A DNA stretch of 64,000 nucleotides from Antrodiella citrinella (lineage: Eukaryota > Basidiomycota > Agaricomycetes > Polyporales > Steccherinaceae). The notes beneath the pieces are model-generated. The model ran no database searches and was not told the DNA's origin. It was given only the letters and a program-made list of their open reading frames with translations. Location of the stretch: positions 1 through 64,000 of the forward strand of contig SGPM01000015.1 of assembly GCA_004802725.1 (NCBI GenBank), written 5' to 3'. The position numbers were made by a program, and so were the translations under genes. Below are positions 35,288 to 47,040 of this stretch, one piece after another. Within the stretch, counting starts at the first letter, position 1. Every line of letters begins with the position of its first letter.

Positions 35288-36761
35288 TCATGAATCAACA
35301 TCCATACGAACACTGGACGATTCCGAGATATCATGTCCTCCGTCTGCTGCATCTCCTTCTCGAGATCGGCTCCGATTTGGCTCTGGTCTGTGAGACTCCG
35401 GACGCGTGATGCCCACAGGCGAATCACCGTTCGACTCTGAAGGACGTTGAGGGGATGCGGAGGATCTTCCAGCACTACCGCCCTTTTGACGCGCTTCGCG
35501 GCGTGCTCGGAAGGATTGATTGAAATGATTACACTTAGGGCAGACGTATTCTGTATGCAAATTGTCAGCCTCCGTAAACATTGACCAAGATGAGACGAAG
35601 GGAAAAATATAACCGCATAAGCGGATCAGCTCAAGGATAGAGTGATGGCATGATACAACGTCAACTAGCATTTAAGCGTAGCAGAGAATTCCCGCAAATT
35701 CAATACATGACAAAGAGTGAAGACTCACGTGTCTCTTCCCAAACGTTTTCCTTGACCAAGCCATTATGGGAGAAGCACTTCTCACAAACGAGGGCGTATC
35801 GCGAAGTAGCAGTCGATGGATCGTCGTCTCCAAGGATGGCGTCTGCAAGCTTGTCATACCACTGCTTTCGTGGTGGCGGTAATGGCCGTTGTGGTGACGC
35901 TATTTGCCCATGCGATGAAAAGTAGAGTGCGAGTCAGATGCATGCGACTGGCGAGACGCAGATGTTTTGACGTACGAGACAATTGCTGTGCAAGGCTAGA
36001 TGAAATCGGTTGCGGTGTCTTCAGCAGTTGCAAAGGCGGTTGCCCCTGCGAACGTTTGGGGGTTACAGGAGTCGGCACAGGATTGGCTGTACCAGGACGT
36101 TTTCGCAAAGGCGATTCACTTGCTGGAGAGTCGTCGTACCGCTCGATGAGATTACGGGTCGAATAGTAATTCGTTTGCTTCTTGATCTGCTCGACCTTCT
36201 CCCTCTGCTGTTTCCGCAAAGCAATCAAACTCTTCTCTACGAAAGTGACGAGGTAGGTGATGAATAATGATCAATAGATAAGACGATGCAGAACATACCC
36301 TCCGCGTTTCCTTTGCGCGTAAACCATATCTGAACAATTCGGCGAATGAACAGGATACTGGGGGAGCAAACCCTCAGAATGCATTGAAGTGGTTTAAAAG
36401 CAATTCACTCACAAGATAGGCCCCACAAACACTGGCAATCCCTTCACCGACTTCTCAAACTTGGTATTCCGAGGATGGTTACTGAAGTTTGGGAGCACGT
36501 TTATGTACCACAAACTGACATACGCCACCCATGCAGAAAGCGTGTAAATCGTGCCAAGAAGTGTCCACCTCCGCTCGCGAAGGTGTATTTCTGCGAGGCG
36601 AGTTTGCCTCTTCTGAATGTCGTTGGCCAACGAGGCGAGGGCCTGCTCGTAGTCCTCCGAGTTGCTCTGAACGTTCGAAAGGGTGAAAGAATCAGCAGTG
36701 AGTCATCACACATTTACAACGGATATCGTACCCTCTTGAAGAACGCACTGAACAAACCCAT
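35288..36761 (-). CDS. LNP1: Lunapark-family ER-junction protein
   Basis: ER membrane protein that stabilises three-way tubule junctions. Exons: 36732-36761, 36413-36666, 36299-36357, 35976-36236, 35729-35899, 35288-35550; 345 residues. The order is a coiled coil (DYEQALASLANDIQKRQTRL), two hydrophobic hairpin segments (LLGTIYTLSAWVAYVSLWYI and the segment across an intron ending LFIRRIV), a charged region (KQQREKVEQIKKQTNYYSTR), a Pro-rich linker, and the zinc ribbon CEKCFSHNGLV...YVCPKCNHFN with both CxxC pairs. A Ser/Pro/Arg-rich tail ends in MDVDS. N-terminal MGLFSAFFKR fits the Gly2 myristoylation pattern seen in animal lunaparks. The intron at 35551-35728 is 178 nt, the longest in this window. 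Confidence 0.9.
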
Positions 36762-37275
36762 CTCAAGGCTGTCTTGAAAAGAAAAAGAAAAAGAGCTTGC
36801 GCTCAGATGTAGAAGAAGTTTCGGGGATGGTGGCGGCAGCAGCCTGAGTGAACACGAGCAAACGCTCAGCGCAGCGACGTCACGGCACGCGAAATAATTT
36901 CTACTTTCAGTTAAGTTAGCTGAGTTTACATATAAATAAATCCACTTATAGTTAGCAGTAATCATAATCTTTTTAATATGGCTCCTGCTTGGCTCCTGCT
37001 TGACGAAGTTCACTCGTTGGCAAGTACTGTTCGTCCAAAACAAAATTTCAAAGGTACCACGCGTTCATACATTGACTAGACTTCTGGAAGCATGACGCGT
37101 TGCAAGACCAGCCTGAGACGCGTTCACGTGCAAGACGGCGTTACTTTGAGGTCGGGACTCATATCAGGTTGTCCTGTTACTACTACACCGCCAACTTGTC
37201 AGGCTGGTAGCCACCTGCTGCGTTAACCCAGCTGGAGCCTGCTCCTCTGCTTACAGCAGCGGACTTTCAATACTG
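36762..37275. other. Intergenic, AT-rich in part
   Basis: Promoter side of lunapark, with an AT-rich patch at 36.89-36.98 kb. No coding sequence is supported. Confidence 0.5.
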
Positions 37276-38072
37276 CTATCTCCCGGGACCATGTGTACAT
37301 TCCTCCTCGTCACCTCCGGAGTCCGTGTCGTCAGGAATCTCATCAACCAATCTCAAGACGAGTGCGTCGAACTGAATTGGAACCTTGAATGTCTTGAACC
37401 AGGACGGATCCTCGCGTACGTCCACCTCGTTGCGAAATTGTGACCTCACCATACCGGCATATGGCTGGTTCTTCTGCGAGTCAGGCAGGCGATCGTTTGC
37501 ATGCTTGTAGCTTGCGTAGAAGGTACTTTTGACTGTTTTCTTGCGCTTACTACGAGTCTACGACGACGAGAACCTTCCTCGTTTATGGCTCGAACCTTCA
37601 GCTTGGTCCATATTTTCTTCAGGTGCGTTGTTATCAGGGTCCGAAGTGTTACCATGACGTGCATACCAATCAAGGTAAAATCCCAGGCTCGCGAACTGAA
37701 ATGGCCCCCATGTGAGTACTTGGTGTTGTGAGCAGAGAGGCTATCGTGTACTCACCTTCTTTGTCCTCCATGAACGAGGAACTACCATCTCGCCACCCTT
37801 GCCCGCACCCTGCTCCGTACGACGTGCAGTTGAATCTTCGCTACCGTCACGCTTACCACATGACGACGAGAGCGTCTATTGTTCTTCTCCTTCGTGGTTT
37901 CGAGCCGAATCCTTCCCTCGTCCGTGCTCAGCTTCTTCACATGGTCTCTTACATATTGAAAGTAATTGTGCGCGATGCCTCCAATATCAAATGACTTGTC
38001 GGGCAGATTAGGTGCACCGTCCGGCGAGTTACGCAGTGCCTGCGCACAATCAAATCCGGTGAGTCCTTGCAA
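37276..38072 (-). CDS. Unrecognised protein, C-terminal part
   Basis: I do not recognise the family. Four exons join cleanly: 37857 to about 38062 (5' end open at a CAAG acceptor), 37756-37809, 37596-37695 and 37276-37532. Intron phases agree at every junction, and the unspliced frame would hit a TAG at the third intron, so splicing is real or was until recently. The product is hydrophilic: HNYFQYVRDHVKKL, KEKNNRRSRRH, ASLGFYLDWYARHG, FYASYKHANDRLPDSQ, SWFKTFKVPIQFD, ending in an acidic DDTDSGGDEEE. No N-terminal exon was found upstream, so the gene may be truncated. It could be a domesticated or transposon-linked gene, but this is a guess. Confidence 0.5.
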
Positions 38073-39115
38073 GTTGTAACCTATTCAGATTGAATTGGCC
38101 TTCTCATTTGTGTTAATCTGTTCAATATTGTAAGCAGACATCAACGCACGCGACGACTGGGTGGTGATATGAGCTACGATATGTAGAAACATATGTATGG
38201 ACTGAACTTGAAGCAATGAAGCATATATACACTGCGAAGAGAGTTGCGTCGTCGAAGAGAGAAGTCCGTGGATACTCTACATGGTTTCGCCGCGTTGGGC
38301 GAGAAGTGAGGGCGACTGCACTAGCGATGACGAGCCTACTGAAGGAACTATCTTCCGTATGTACTATAAGCTGACGGTGTAAGCCTAGAAACATGAATGA
38401 AATGATGAGAACTGGCGAAGACGCGCCAATGAAATCACGCACCCCCGAACCACACCTTAAGCCGAAGTTCCTCTCGTCCGCCCAGCCTGAGGACACCTTG
38501 ATAGAATCGTCGCAGAGTAAGTACCGAGTAATGCGCAATGAGGTGGTACACACTCACCTCAGCAACCCCGAAGTAAGGGGTCCGAATAGTTGCGATGCTA
38601 CGGGGAGAATGAAGGCTGTCGTCGTGCGGGCAATGACTATTCCGTGACTCGAACTTCCTCCATGATAACGCGTAGTCAACGTCACTAATATTCCGTACGA
38701 AGAAACACCATGAGCGTCCGTGGACCGTGTGGTTATAATAGAAGGGATATCGGAGTGGAGGCGGAAGCCTGAGTCCAGTACATAGTCATGAAAAGCGGTG
38801 ATGGTACACTGTTATGCCCTAGGCAAGCTCGACGAATCGGAGGGGCCAGAAAGTATACAAAAGAAGAAAATGATATAATCTGTGAAATATGAATAACAGT
38901 AAAATGCAGGTGAAGGACGAATAACGCACTTTCAGAATACATCTCCAAGTGAAAACTGAACCTCTATACGTGTTGTTCTCAGGCTTGCGACTCCTCGCTG
39001 GATTCTTCAGCGTTTCCCTCAAAATCCTCCACTTGTTCGTCCTTGTCTCTCGAGCTCTTTCTGTCTCCTTTGGCACACGACGCACTTCGTTAGCACGATG
39101 GTCATGATGGAAAGA
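38073..39115. other. Intergenic, no supported gene
   Basis: Frames on both strands at 38.1-38.65 kb lack any domain. The right part flanks the duplicated F-box segment. Confidence 0.4.
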
Positions 39116-41570
39116 CTATCCACTCACTTCTGTATAGACCTGTGAATGCCACAATTGCCATCGACACATTCCCTCTCGATGATCCCCCTCTGTGCCATCC
39201 GCGGGAACAACACGCTTATGAGATTGTCGTCGCAGCCATACTGGGGTGTGAAGACGTCGTGATATGGCATGCCATCCCTGAGTGTCAATTTGAAGTGAGT
39301 GAGGAAAGGACAGTGAAGTGAGATAGTATTCTCGACTGCCTGCCACGGTTTCGGCGTATTGTCTTCCCAGCTCCACTCTGAATCGCTAAAGTCGATGCCG
39401 ACAGATCGAAAGCGACGAGGAAGCAGGGGAAGAACCTTCAATACCGCAGAAATGAAGGGTCTGTGCTCCTTGCGGAGGCTTATAAGCGTCAACTTGCGAT
39501 CTGTACCTAGTAGCCGTGCGTGAGATGGCATGAACACATGAACAATGAACTTTTGAGACGCACCTGGTACCCCTCCAGTCATTTCAATGCCTAGAGCATT
39601 CCCATAGTCCACGCACTCCCATCCCCGGGCTCAATGTACATTGTTATCACCTCATTTGGCTGCACTGAACGGGAAACCAACTGCTGGAACAGAGCGCGAA
39701 GGCGAGACCAGCCTTGAGCATGCTGAATGAATGCACCATCCTTGTCTACGGGAAACCTGATTTCCAGCTTCTGTAAATTGGGATAAGCCGCGGGCCAGCC
39801 TGAGGGCATGTTGATCAGCTCTGACAGCTCTGACGTCAAATCGAGGTTCATCTTGGTCACGGTGAGCGTGGGGGAAGTCTGTTAAGAGCTGTCCTGTTGA
39901 CCATGGGTATCGACAAAGGACATTTATACAACAAGACTTTTTGTGCTCGGGTCGCATACGCCAAACGAGAAATCTACGTGAAGTGGAGGAATGAAACCCG
40001 CCAGAGGTGAAGCTCGACAGATTTGGATCACGATCCGAGGAACAACTTGGAAAACAGCTTGGGGAGATCGGGGTGCTGCTGTGCCAAATCGACGTTACAG
40101 ATGTAAAGGTCGCTGAGGTTGGGAAGTGGAGGAAGCATGAAAGGAACCGAAGAGACCCATGACGAGTCGCCTTCCTCGCTACCAAAGATGTAAAGCATCT
40201 CCACTTTGGACGCGGAGTGACGGGGGGCGAAGTACTCAACATCATCGCGAGAGCAGAGTTGTATTGGGCAAGTGAAAGCGACATCGGGGGAGCCATGCGC
40301 GACAGACAATCATGCAGGAGAGAAGGGATACATTTCTTGTGTTCCTGTCGTTCTCGGCGACGAAATCGATGATCATGTCCCAGATCTCCATGGCGACCCG
40401 TTGAGAGGCAAAGGGTCCTCCAAAGACGGGAGGAGACTGGGTGGGAGAGTAGTCGGGAGTGGCCATGGCGGAGTGTACGTTATGGAGCATGCGTTCTGCA
40501 ACGGTCAGTGGCAGCGGTCACTGCTGAGGGCTTCTGCTGTTATAAAGCTGCTCGAGCACCAAGAGACCACGTGCAATGAAGCTGCCATGGCTGTTCCCCA
40601 CGCATACAGCATTCAAAGAAGCCCATCAAGTGTGCAGCCCATCCCAACACTCACAATCTGTCGAGGCATAGCCAAACATGGTGCCAGTCCCTGAAAAAAC
40701 CCAACTATACGTGCGTCTTTGTACCGTCCTTGTCACCTGTGGATAGCGGAAATGAACCACGAACTTCAGGCATGGAGTGGATGAACAGCATCCTAGTATT
40801 GACATAGCGACCATCTCGCGAACCTCACCCTCGGGCCGTCCTACTGGCCCCATTGCGCAGGAGGTGACACTGGTAAGTTTGAAGCTGTCGACCTGGACCC
40901 TCGGCGATATACAGCGTAGCAGAGCGCCAAATACAATGTTTCTATTTCCGCTAATGCTCAGATCCGTACTTCTGGGACCTGCACAAGACCTGTGCTAGCT
41001 GTCGTGCACACAAAACATCAGAACGAGTCGCATCGAAGGTGCAATGATAGTACTCACCTGACGTCGCCGAACCGCAGAAAAGCTTCGGTCTGCCAATGTG
41101 TTCGTGTCCGTGCATATATGCACCGCCCAAATACATCCTCTTCAGCGCTGTTCTCTTTTTCGTATGCGTGGGATAAGAAGGTCCGATTTGAAGCCTGTCC
41201 AAGTAGAAAGGCCGTTCACAAGACTGGCATGGAAGATGAGCACCGACAAACACGATTTGATGATCACTCACGCGCCTTCGTACCCTGCCTCATTCCAAGC
41301 CTCCTACAGTCCCGGATACAACGATAGGATCGTGATGAAGCCGATAATCAGGATCTGAATCGCAGAATAAGCACCTGAACACATACGGTGCAAGGTACGG
41401 AATCTGGCTCACCTGTGTGCAGTTCCGAGACCCTTTCATTCGTCTCAATATCTCCGAGTCGCGAGACCCACCGTAATCTCAAAACCATCCTAGCTATCGG
41501 CGCTGAGGTCGAATGGAAAGCGCGGTGGATCGAAGGAGAAAGTAGAGCCTAGCCTAGGTCGTTGTTTGCA
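39060..41570. repeat. Segmental duplication, copy 1
   Basis: Matches 44440-47040 in the same orientation, covering an F-box gene and about 1 kb of its upstream flank. Shared words include CCTCGGGCCGTCCTACTG / CCTCGGGTCGTCCTACTG upstream, TAGCTGTCGTG / TAACTGTCGTG, and CGACGCACTTC...AGCACGATGG downstream. Similarity is patchy with many indels, so the event is old. Borders are approximate. Confidence 0.75.
39116..40466 (-). pseudogene. F-box gene, decayed copy of the gene at 44505
   Basis: Starts like its paralogue (MATPDYSPTQSPP, F-box AMEIWDMIIDFVAEN...LLSCMIVCRAWLPRCRF), but the frame shifts near 40260 (after LPNTTLL, resuming as LCSRDDVEYF). It then meets stops after FSKLF and after RVSFLHFT, and shifts again before the C-terminal half (SELINMPSGWPAAYPNLQKLEI, LVSRSVQPNEV). 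The last exon is still open (KLTLISLRKEH...DGNCGIHRSIQK). At least two frameshifts and several stops, against none in the other copy, mark this as the dead duplicate. Confidence 0.82.
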
Positions 41571-42093
41571 CCTGAAAACAAACAGGCGACGTGTTCAGAA
41601 GAGTCAGGACGCAGAAAGACGACACATTTTGGTGTTGCAGTCAAGTGAGCTCCTGGAACATATTGCAGCGTCATGACAGTGGGGAATCAATTTTGAGTTG
41701 GGGGGCGACGTTTGAGTTGAGACCGAAGATAAGTGTGCAGGAGATTGAGGGCAAGATTGCCTTTCCGGAGATAGCCGGTGTAATGCAGCGTGTCAGAGCA
41801 TTGAGCAACCTGCTACCAGTCGCTCGCATTTCTTGCATCCTGATCACCGTCTGCTCCTCCAAATCACCTCGAGCGTATACGAAACAGGAGAAAGCCGTCA
41901 CCATATAACAGGCTGCAACTGTGTAGTCATGACGATCATGCTGAGCGCAGTAACTTAAGTCTTATGTGACCCGTCACATCGTTCTAACAGTGCAGCCAGA
42001 TCCCAGAATGTCCCAGTCTCGACTTAGTGATGTCGTGAGGAAAGACATCCCGCTCAAAGAGAGAGGAGGACTTCTCACCAAATCCATACAGAG
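40467..42093. other. Duplicated F-box upstream flank, no gene supported
   Basis: Up to about 41570 this is the duplicated flank also seen at 45.9-47.0 kb, with a TATA-like box (TTATAAAG near 40540) in front of the dead F-box copy. Open frames in the flank are not conserved between the two copies, which argues against a second coding gene. Confidence 0.5.
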
Positions 42094-43551
42094 TTGAACA
42101 CATACGTCCCCGCAGGCAGCTTTCCCCACGACGTCCTTTCCGAAATCTTTCTCCAAGTTCGCTTGAACGAAGAGAGACCACATCGTACCCTCGTTGACAT
42201 CTCGCACACGTGTCGCCTCTGGAGGAACGTCGCGCTGCATTATCCCTGGCTGTGGTCTCGCATCGAACCGGGGAATGGGGTTGAGCTGACAGATCACCTC
42301 ATCGCAACTCGAACAGGAGATACGCCTTTGGAGGTCATATACCATCCTGATACAGACGGAGTGGATGCAGAAGTGGACGTTATCGACCTGATATCGCCGT
42401 ACACCTCTCGTCTCGTGCATGCGGATTTGACCGTGCAGGAACCCGATGCAATGCAGTACCTTGATGATCTGCTCCAGAACAGAAGCCGGGAAAAGCTGGA
42501 GTCTCTCGAGGTCAGCCACGATTCCAGCTACTTCTGGGTAACGCAGGTACCCTTCGACAATCATCCAAACCTTCGTCATCTTTCTTTGGACCGGATCTTA
42601 CCATTTCATTGGATGTACAACACCAAGTATCGCACCCTTCGCACCCTAAAAATTTCCTCTCATCACGTTGAGGAAATAATCACGGAAATGGAGGAGTTCC
42701 TCGACACACTTCAAAGCTGCCCACTTTTGGAAACTTTATCCATCGTATCGTCAAAGTCACCAGCACACGCATCGGCTGCGTACGTACCGGACCCTCATCC
42801 AGACCGGTTGGTATCATTGGACTCTCTTCGCTCTTTGGACCTACGCTTCTGTGACATTCATTACATCCCACGTCTACTCGCCCATTTAGCAATACCCAAA
42901 TTCGCCCACGTCAATCTACGCTCTACGGAAAGATCAGTTTTGCACCTCAATACATTGGACTTCTTCCCAACTCCCAATCATCTCGACTTCCTTAGCGCTA
43001 TGACACACTTCAGCATCGCTCAAGAGGAACTCGCGGTTGCGGTGTCAGCCTATCACGATGATCACGTCGAAACGGAGCCGCCGTGCATATATGCACGCAC
43101 CCCTGTAGGTTGGAGTCCAAATTATCCTGCCATATCCATCCGGTCTATAATGTCGCGTTTCGGCGTCACATTTTATCGCAGCCGACTCGAAGTGTTGACA
43201 TTGCACTTCGGTCTGGAGAAGCTACAGAACTATTCACCCGAAACCTGGACTGCCATTCTTTCATCTCTCCCCTACCTCACGACCATTCGCCAACGAAGCG
43301 TCGTTCCAGGCCGTTCGGATATGTGGGAATCACTCGTGCGTTTGCTCACGGCTCTCACGGTGCAATCATTGTTGTCAGATCCACCGGTGCCGTTGTTAAC
43401 AGGCGTGCACGTCGGTCAAACAATGGTCAGCCCCTCCTCAGAGCTCAAGGACATCATACGGAACTGCATCGCATCACGCCGATCGAACATGGCCGTAGCT
43501 CCATTTTCACTACATCTCGTGATAGAAGATATACCGCAGTCATTCTACTGA
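42094..43551 (+). CDS. F-box/LRR-like protein, near-complete single exon
   Basis: Likely SCF adaptor. The frame is open for about 485 residues. The F-box is near the start (FPHDVLSEIFLQV...LVDISHTCRLWRNVALHYPWLWSRI), the classic Agaricomycete form ending in P.LWS.I. Leu-rich segments follow (NLRHLSLDRIL, YRTLRTLKISS, LLETLSIVS, LRSLDLRFCDI), with a C-terminal domain around LLTGVHVGQTMVSP. There is no ATG at 42094. The frame is open upstream only to a stop at 42028, so the start lies in a separate first exon; the ATG at 42009 joined by a weak GTGATG donor is one option. Unrelated in detail to the flanking F-box pair. Confidence 0.8.
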   Translation: MNTYVPAGSFPHDVLSEIFLQVRLNEERPHRTLVDISHTCRLWRNVALHYPWLWSRIEPGNGVELTDHLIATRTGDTPLEVIYHPDTDGVDAEVDVIDLISPYTSRLVHADLTVQEPDAMQYLDDLLQNRSREKLESLEVSHDSSYFWVTQVPFDNHPNLRHLSLDRILPFHWMYNTKYRTLRTLKISSHHVEEIITEMEEFLDTLQSCPLLETLSIVSSKSPAHASAAYVPDPHPDRLVSLDSLRSLDLRFCDIHYIPRLLAHLAIPKFAHVNLRSTERSVLHLNTLDFFPTPNHLDFLSAMTHFSIAQEELAVAVSAYHDDHVETEPPCIYARTPVGWSPNYPAISIRSIMSRFGVTFYRSRLEVLTLHFGLEKLQNYSPETWTAILSSLPYLTTIRQRSVVPGRSDMWESLVRLLTALTVQSLLSDPPVPLLTGVHVGQTMVSPSSELKDIIRNCIASRRSNMAVAPFSLHLVIEDIPQSFY

Positions 43552-43941
43552 GGTCCAGGACTTGCCTGGTCCAATGCTCGCGGACGAATGAGCCTTGACC
43601 TGCAGTCGCTTTCCCTTGTGCGTCTCATGTTGTAACTGTTGGTGTATCAACGCGGACGCTCATCTCGGCATCTTGCTGTCATTGTCAACCGTGTGTTTAC
43701 TGGTTGCGAGTAATAAGATGTACATAGTTACATGCCATCGACGTATTGAACCTCTCACAAACATCTCTTTGAGCCTCACTGTAGTGCGCTGCGCCACCAA
43801 CGAACAGGTCGGGAGGTCGGGGCGGGCTCGGCTAGCTTGTCGGATCTCTAAATTTCCCAACAGGTAAAAATGTCGACTCGCATATCGTTTTGCAACCAGC
43901 TGTAGCCAAGCTGTAGCTGTACACGACGACTTATAATAGAT

Positions 43942-44345
43942 CTAGATTGACCCTCCGATGCTGGAAGCTGTGTATCGACGGGGAAGGGTTTCGTGCCACC
44001 AGAATGCGTATCTGAATTCTTTATGCCATCCTCTTCCCCATCCATCCTCCCATTCAATAGAAGTTGAAGAATCTCGTGTATGAATTAATTCCACATATGG
44101 AACGTTCGTGGTACCACATAGTCTGAAGTCGATAGAATACATCTGTGGTAAACGTCCAATAGTCATGAGTGGGGGCATATAACATTCACTGGTCAATACT
44201 CGAGGAGTGGAATCCGGAAAGGAGAAGGTCCGCTGAAAATCGAGACCTGAAGGAAAGCCCGTCAGATAACAATGAGCAAAGGTTAATGCAGATCCAGGAT
44301 ATATGACGCACCTCGATAAGACGTCTCTACGTCAAAATTAGATGT
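43942..44345 (-). CDS. Unrecognised protein, C-terminal exons
   Basis: Two exons (44312-44345 and 43942-44246) join in frame across a clean intron (GTGCGTCA...CTTCAG) and encode 112 residues to the stop. Notable stretches are DFQRTFSFPDSTPR, PPLMTIGRLPQMYSID, SIEWEDGWGRGWHKEF and FRYAFWWHETLPRRYT, rich in Trp and Arg.The sequence upstream of the 34-nt exon is interrupted, and no start is found, so this is the 3' end of a gene whose front I cannot place, or a relic. I do not recognise the family. Confidence 0.4.
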
Positions 44346-44439
44346 CTATACACTTCGTGCGATCCCCTGAACAGAGTATTCCCACCGGGGTCCTGAGGAC
44401 ACTACGCTCCCCTTGACCTATTTCTTTCTTTCTTGAGCT

Positions 44440-47040
44440 CTTGCTGTTTCTTTATATCTACAGTAACGACGCACTTCATCAGCACGATGGGTATGACGAA
44501 AAGACTATGCACTCACTTTTCTGTATTCCACCTGGCAGTGAATAGCACAATCTTCATTGACACATTCCCTCTCAATAATCGCCCTCTGCGCCATCTGTGG
44601 GAACAACGCGTCCCTGAAATTATCCTCGCAGCCATATCGACGCGTGAAGACGTCGTGATATGGAATGAAACTGACAATATGGAAGATGAAGCGAGTGAGG
44701 GAGGGATGGTGAAGTACCAGGGCATCATCGACGGCCTTCCACAATTCCGGTGTATGGTCCTCCCAGATCCACAACATGTCGTTCAGATCAATTTCGACAG
44801 ATCCAAAATAGCCACGAGAGAGCAGGGGAAGGGCCTTCGCCAGTGCAGAAATGCAGGGCGCGGCGTCCCTGTCGTAGGCTTTTAGCGTCAACTTGGGATT
44901 TCCACCTAGCCGTCCATGAGATGGCGGGAATATGTAAACAATCGGAGCGCTCCTAAGACACACCTGGAACTCCGTCTATGAAAACATCAAAAAGGACCAT
45001 AGACATGTGCACTGAAATCTCCTTTGGCTGCACTGAGCGGGAAACCAAGCCACGGGACAGCTCGCAAAGACGAAACCAGTCTTGACCATGTTGCTGAGCA
45101 AATGGATCAATTTGCTTCAAGTTGTCAGCATCCTTGTATCTGGGAAGTGTGATTTCCAGAAACTGCAAATTGGGAAAAGCCAGGAGCCAGTCTGAGGGCA
45201 CTTTGATCAACTCTGACCATGCATCAGAACTGATCTCCATCTCGATCACGGTGTGCAACGTGTTGGGAGGGGGGAGTCTGTTGACTCTACTATTGAATAT
45301 GGGGAGCGAGAGAGGACAGCGGTCCACGCTGACTGTCCGTGCTCCGATCGCATACGCTAAACGAGCAACCTGGGAAAAGTGAAGGAATGAAACCCGGGTA
45401 AGGATAAGTCCATGAACAAGCTCGGATGCGAGTTTGAACTTGGAATATAGCATGAATATATTGGGGTGCTGGTGTGACAAGTCGACGTCGAGGATGGAAA
45501 GGGTGACGAGGTTCGGCAGTGCAGGAAGCATGGCTGGAACGGAAGAGAACCATGAGTCATAGGTGGAGGTCTCGTTTTCCTTGCGACCATAGATACGAAG
45601 CTGTTCCACATTAGATGCGGTATGGGGGTAGACAGCGAAGAAACGAGAGAAGAACACAAGGTCATTGTGAGAGCGGAGGTCGACTTCTGTGTAGCTTAAC
45701 ACAAAGCGACATCGGGGGACCCACGCACGACATACCAGGATGCAGCAGAGAAGGGATGGCTCGTCGCCCTCGTGTGCTTCGGCTGTATTTACGTCGCTCC
45801 AGGCGACGGAGTCAATAATCCTCTCGCAGATCTCGATGGGGAGCCGAGGCGAAGGTTGCTTTGAACAGTTGATGATTCGGCAGGGAGTGGCCATGGCTGA
45901 GGGTATGTTGATACACAGGTTTGGGGGCCTTTACCGACGTTCAATGGAGACTAAGGAGTGCTGAGAGCTGTCGCAGTGATATAAGGCTGACACCGGCACA
46001 TCACGAACAACGCGAGGAGCACAGTCATCGAGACCACGCGCGACGAAGCTGTCATATACATTCTGCGTAGGAGGTTATCAAGCGGGAGAATACGCAGGAA
46101 ATTAGTCAGGCACTACACGAGTCCGTGCGTGCGTTTTCCTGCTCTGATAACCTGCGAGGAGCGGAAATGAATCACGAGTACCACAAGTGTGAAACGACTG
46201 GACAACGTTATGAAATCAAGGTCAATAACAGCGATCGTATCTCGTATGACGACCACATACATTAACATCCTCGGGTCGTCCTACTGCCAGCTTCTGACCT
46301 CAGCGCAAAATAGGGAGGTGTTGGTGATGTCAGAACTGGAAACGACCAGGGGAATACTCTGAATCGAGCAAGCTCCAAGTAAACACGTCATTATTATTTC
46401 CGCTAGTTTTCAAATGACCACCGTTACGGGACCTATACAGCGCCTGTCTAACTGTCGTGGATAAACAGCGTCAGAACGGGTCGCACGTAAATGCAATGGT
46501 AGTACTCTCCCGGAGTCGCCGACATTCATTTGCGCGCATCCACGTGTCTGATATAGGAAAAAAACAGCACGCGCACAGACACGAGACAAAGACGTTTATT
46601 CCAGCGATTCAAGGGTGATCAGCGTAGGGAATTCTATATATGTTTTAGATATCGTTCAGGACGTGAACGGTGCTCACCTGTAGCCCCGTTCCGAGCGCTC
46701 TGATGACTCCTGTCCGACGGCGAGTCGTTACGCTAACATATGAAAATGTGGGATTCGGAAAGTCGGCGACTAGCCTTGAGTGCCAGAATGCAAGGTCGGA
46801 TCTGTCGAGAGCTGTCCACTGGCAGACCTGAGCATGGTGCATGGAGGCTGAGACACAAACATGAAAGATGATGCACCGTACCTAAACCGTGACTATACTG
46901 CAGCGTGCTAGGACCCCTTGACTCGTTCTCCAAGTCCACGGGATCTCACATCGCCTCTGACAGTGCTAGCAGACCCATCATAGCTATCGACACCAAAATG
47001 GAGTTTCGAAAGAGGCGAGTCGTTGTTTGTACCTATTGAC
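44440..47040. repeat. Segmental duplication, copy 2
   Basis: Partner of 39060-41570 in direct orientation, start to start about 5.4 kb apart, carrying the intact F-box gene and its upstream flank. The last clear shared word is GTCGTTGTTTGYACCT (near 41560 and 47020). Confidence 0.75.
44505..45894 (-). CDS. F-box protein, intact duplicate
   Basis: Exons 44964-45894 and 44505-44905; 443 residues. F-box at the N-terminus (SPRLPIEICERIIDSVAW...LLCCILVCRAWVPRCRF), then Leu-rich segments (NLVTLSILDVDL, NLQFLEITLPRY) and a conserved C-terminal block (SVEIDLNDMLWIWEDHTPEL, YHDVFTRRYGCEDNF, ERECVNEDCAIHC). The final codons are uncertain: reading through gives RKVSA then stop, while a GTGAGTGC...CTGTAG intron would give RKI then stop. 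It is the living counterpart of the pseudogene at 39116. A TATA-like TTATATCA lies about 80 bases upstream of the ATG. Probably an SCF substrate receptor; target unknown. Confidence 0.8.

Noticed and set aside
37276..37860. Calling this gene a pseudogene because of an in-frame TAG
   Set aside because: The TAG lies inside a 63-nt intron with correct ends and phase; three introns in a row join cleanly.
40951..41271. Second gene in the duplicated F-box flank
   Set aside because: The frame is not preserved in the other duplicate at about 46.4-46.8 kb.
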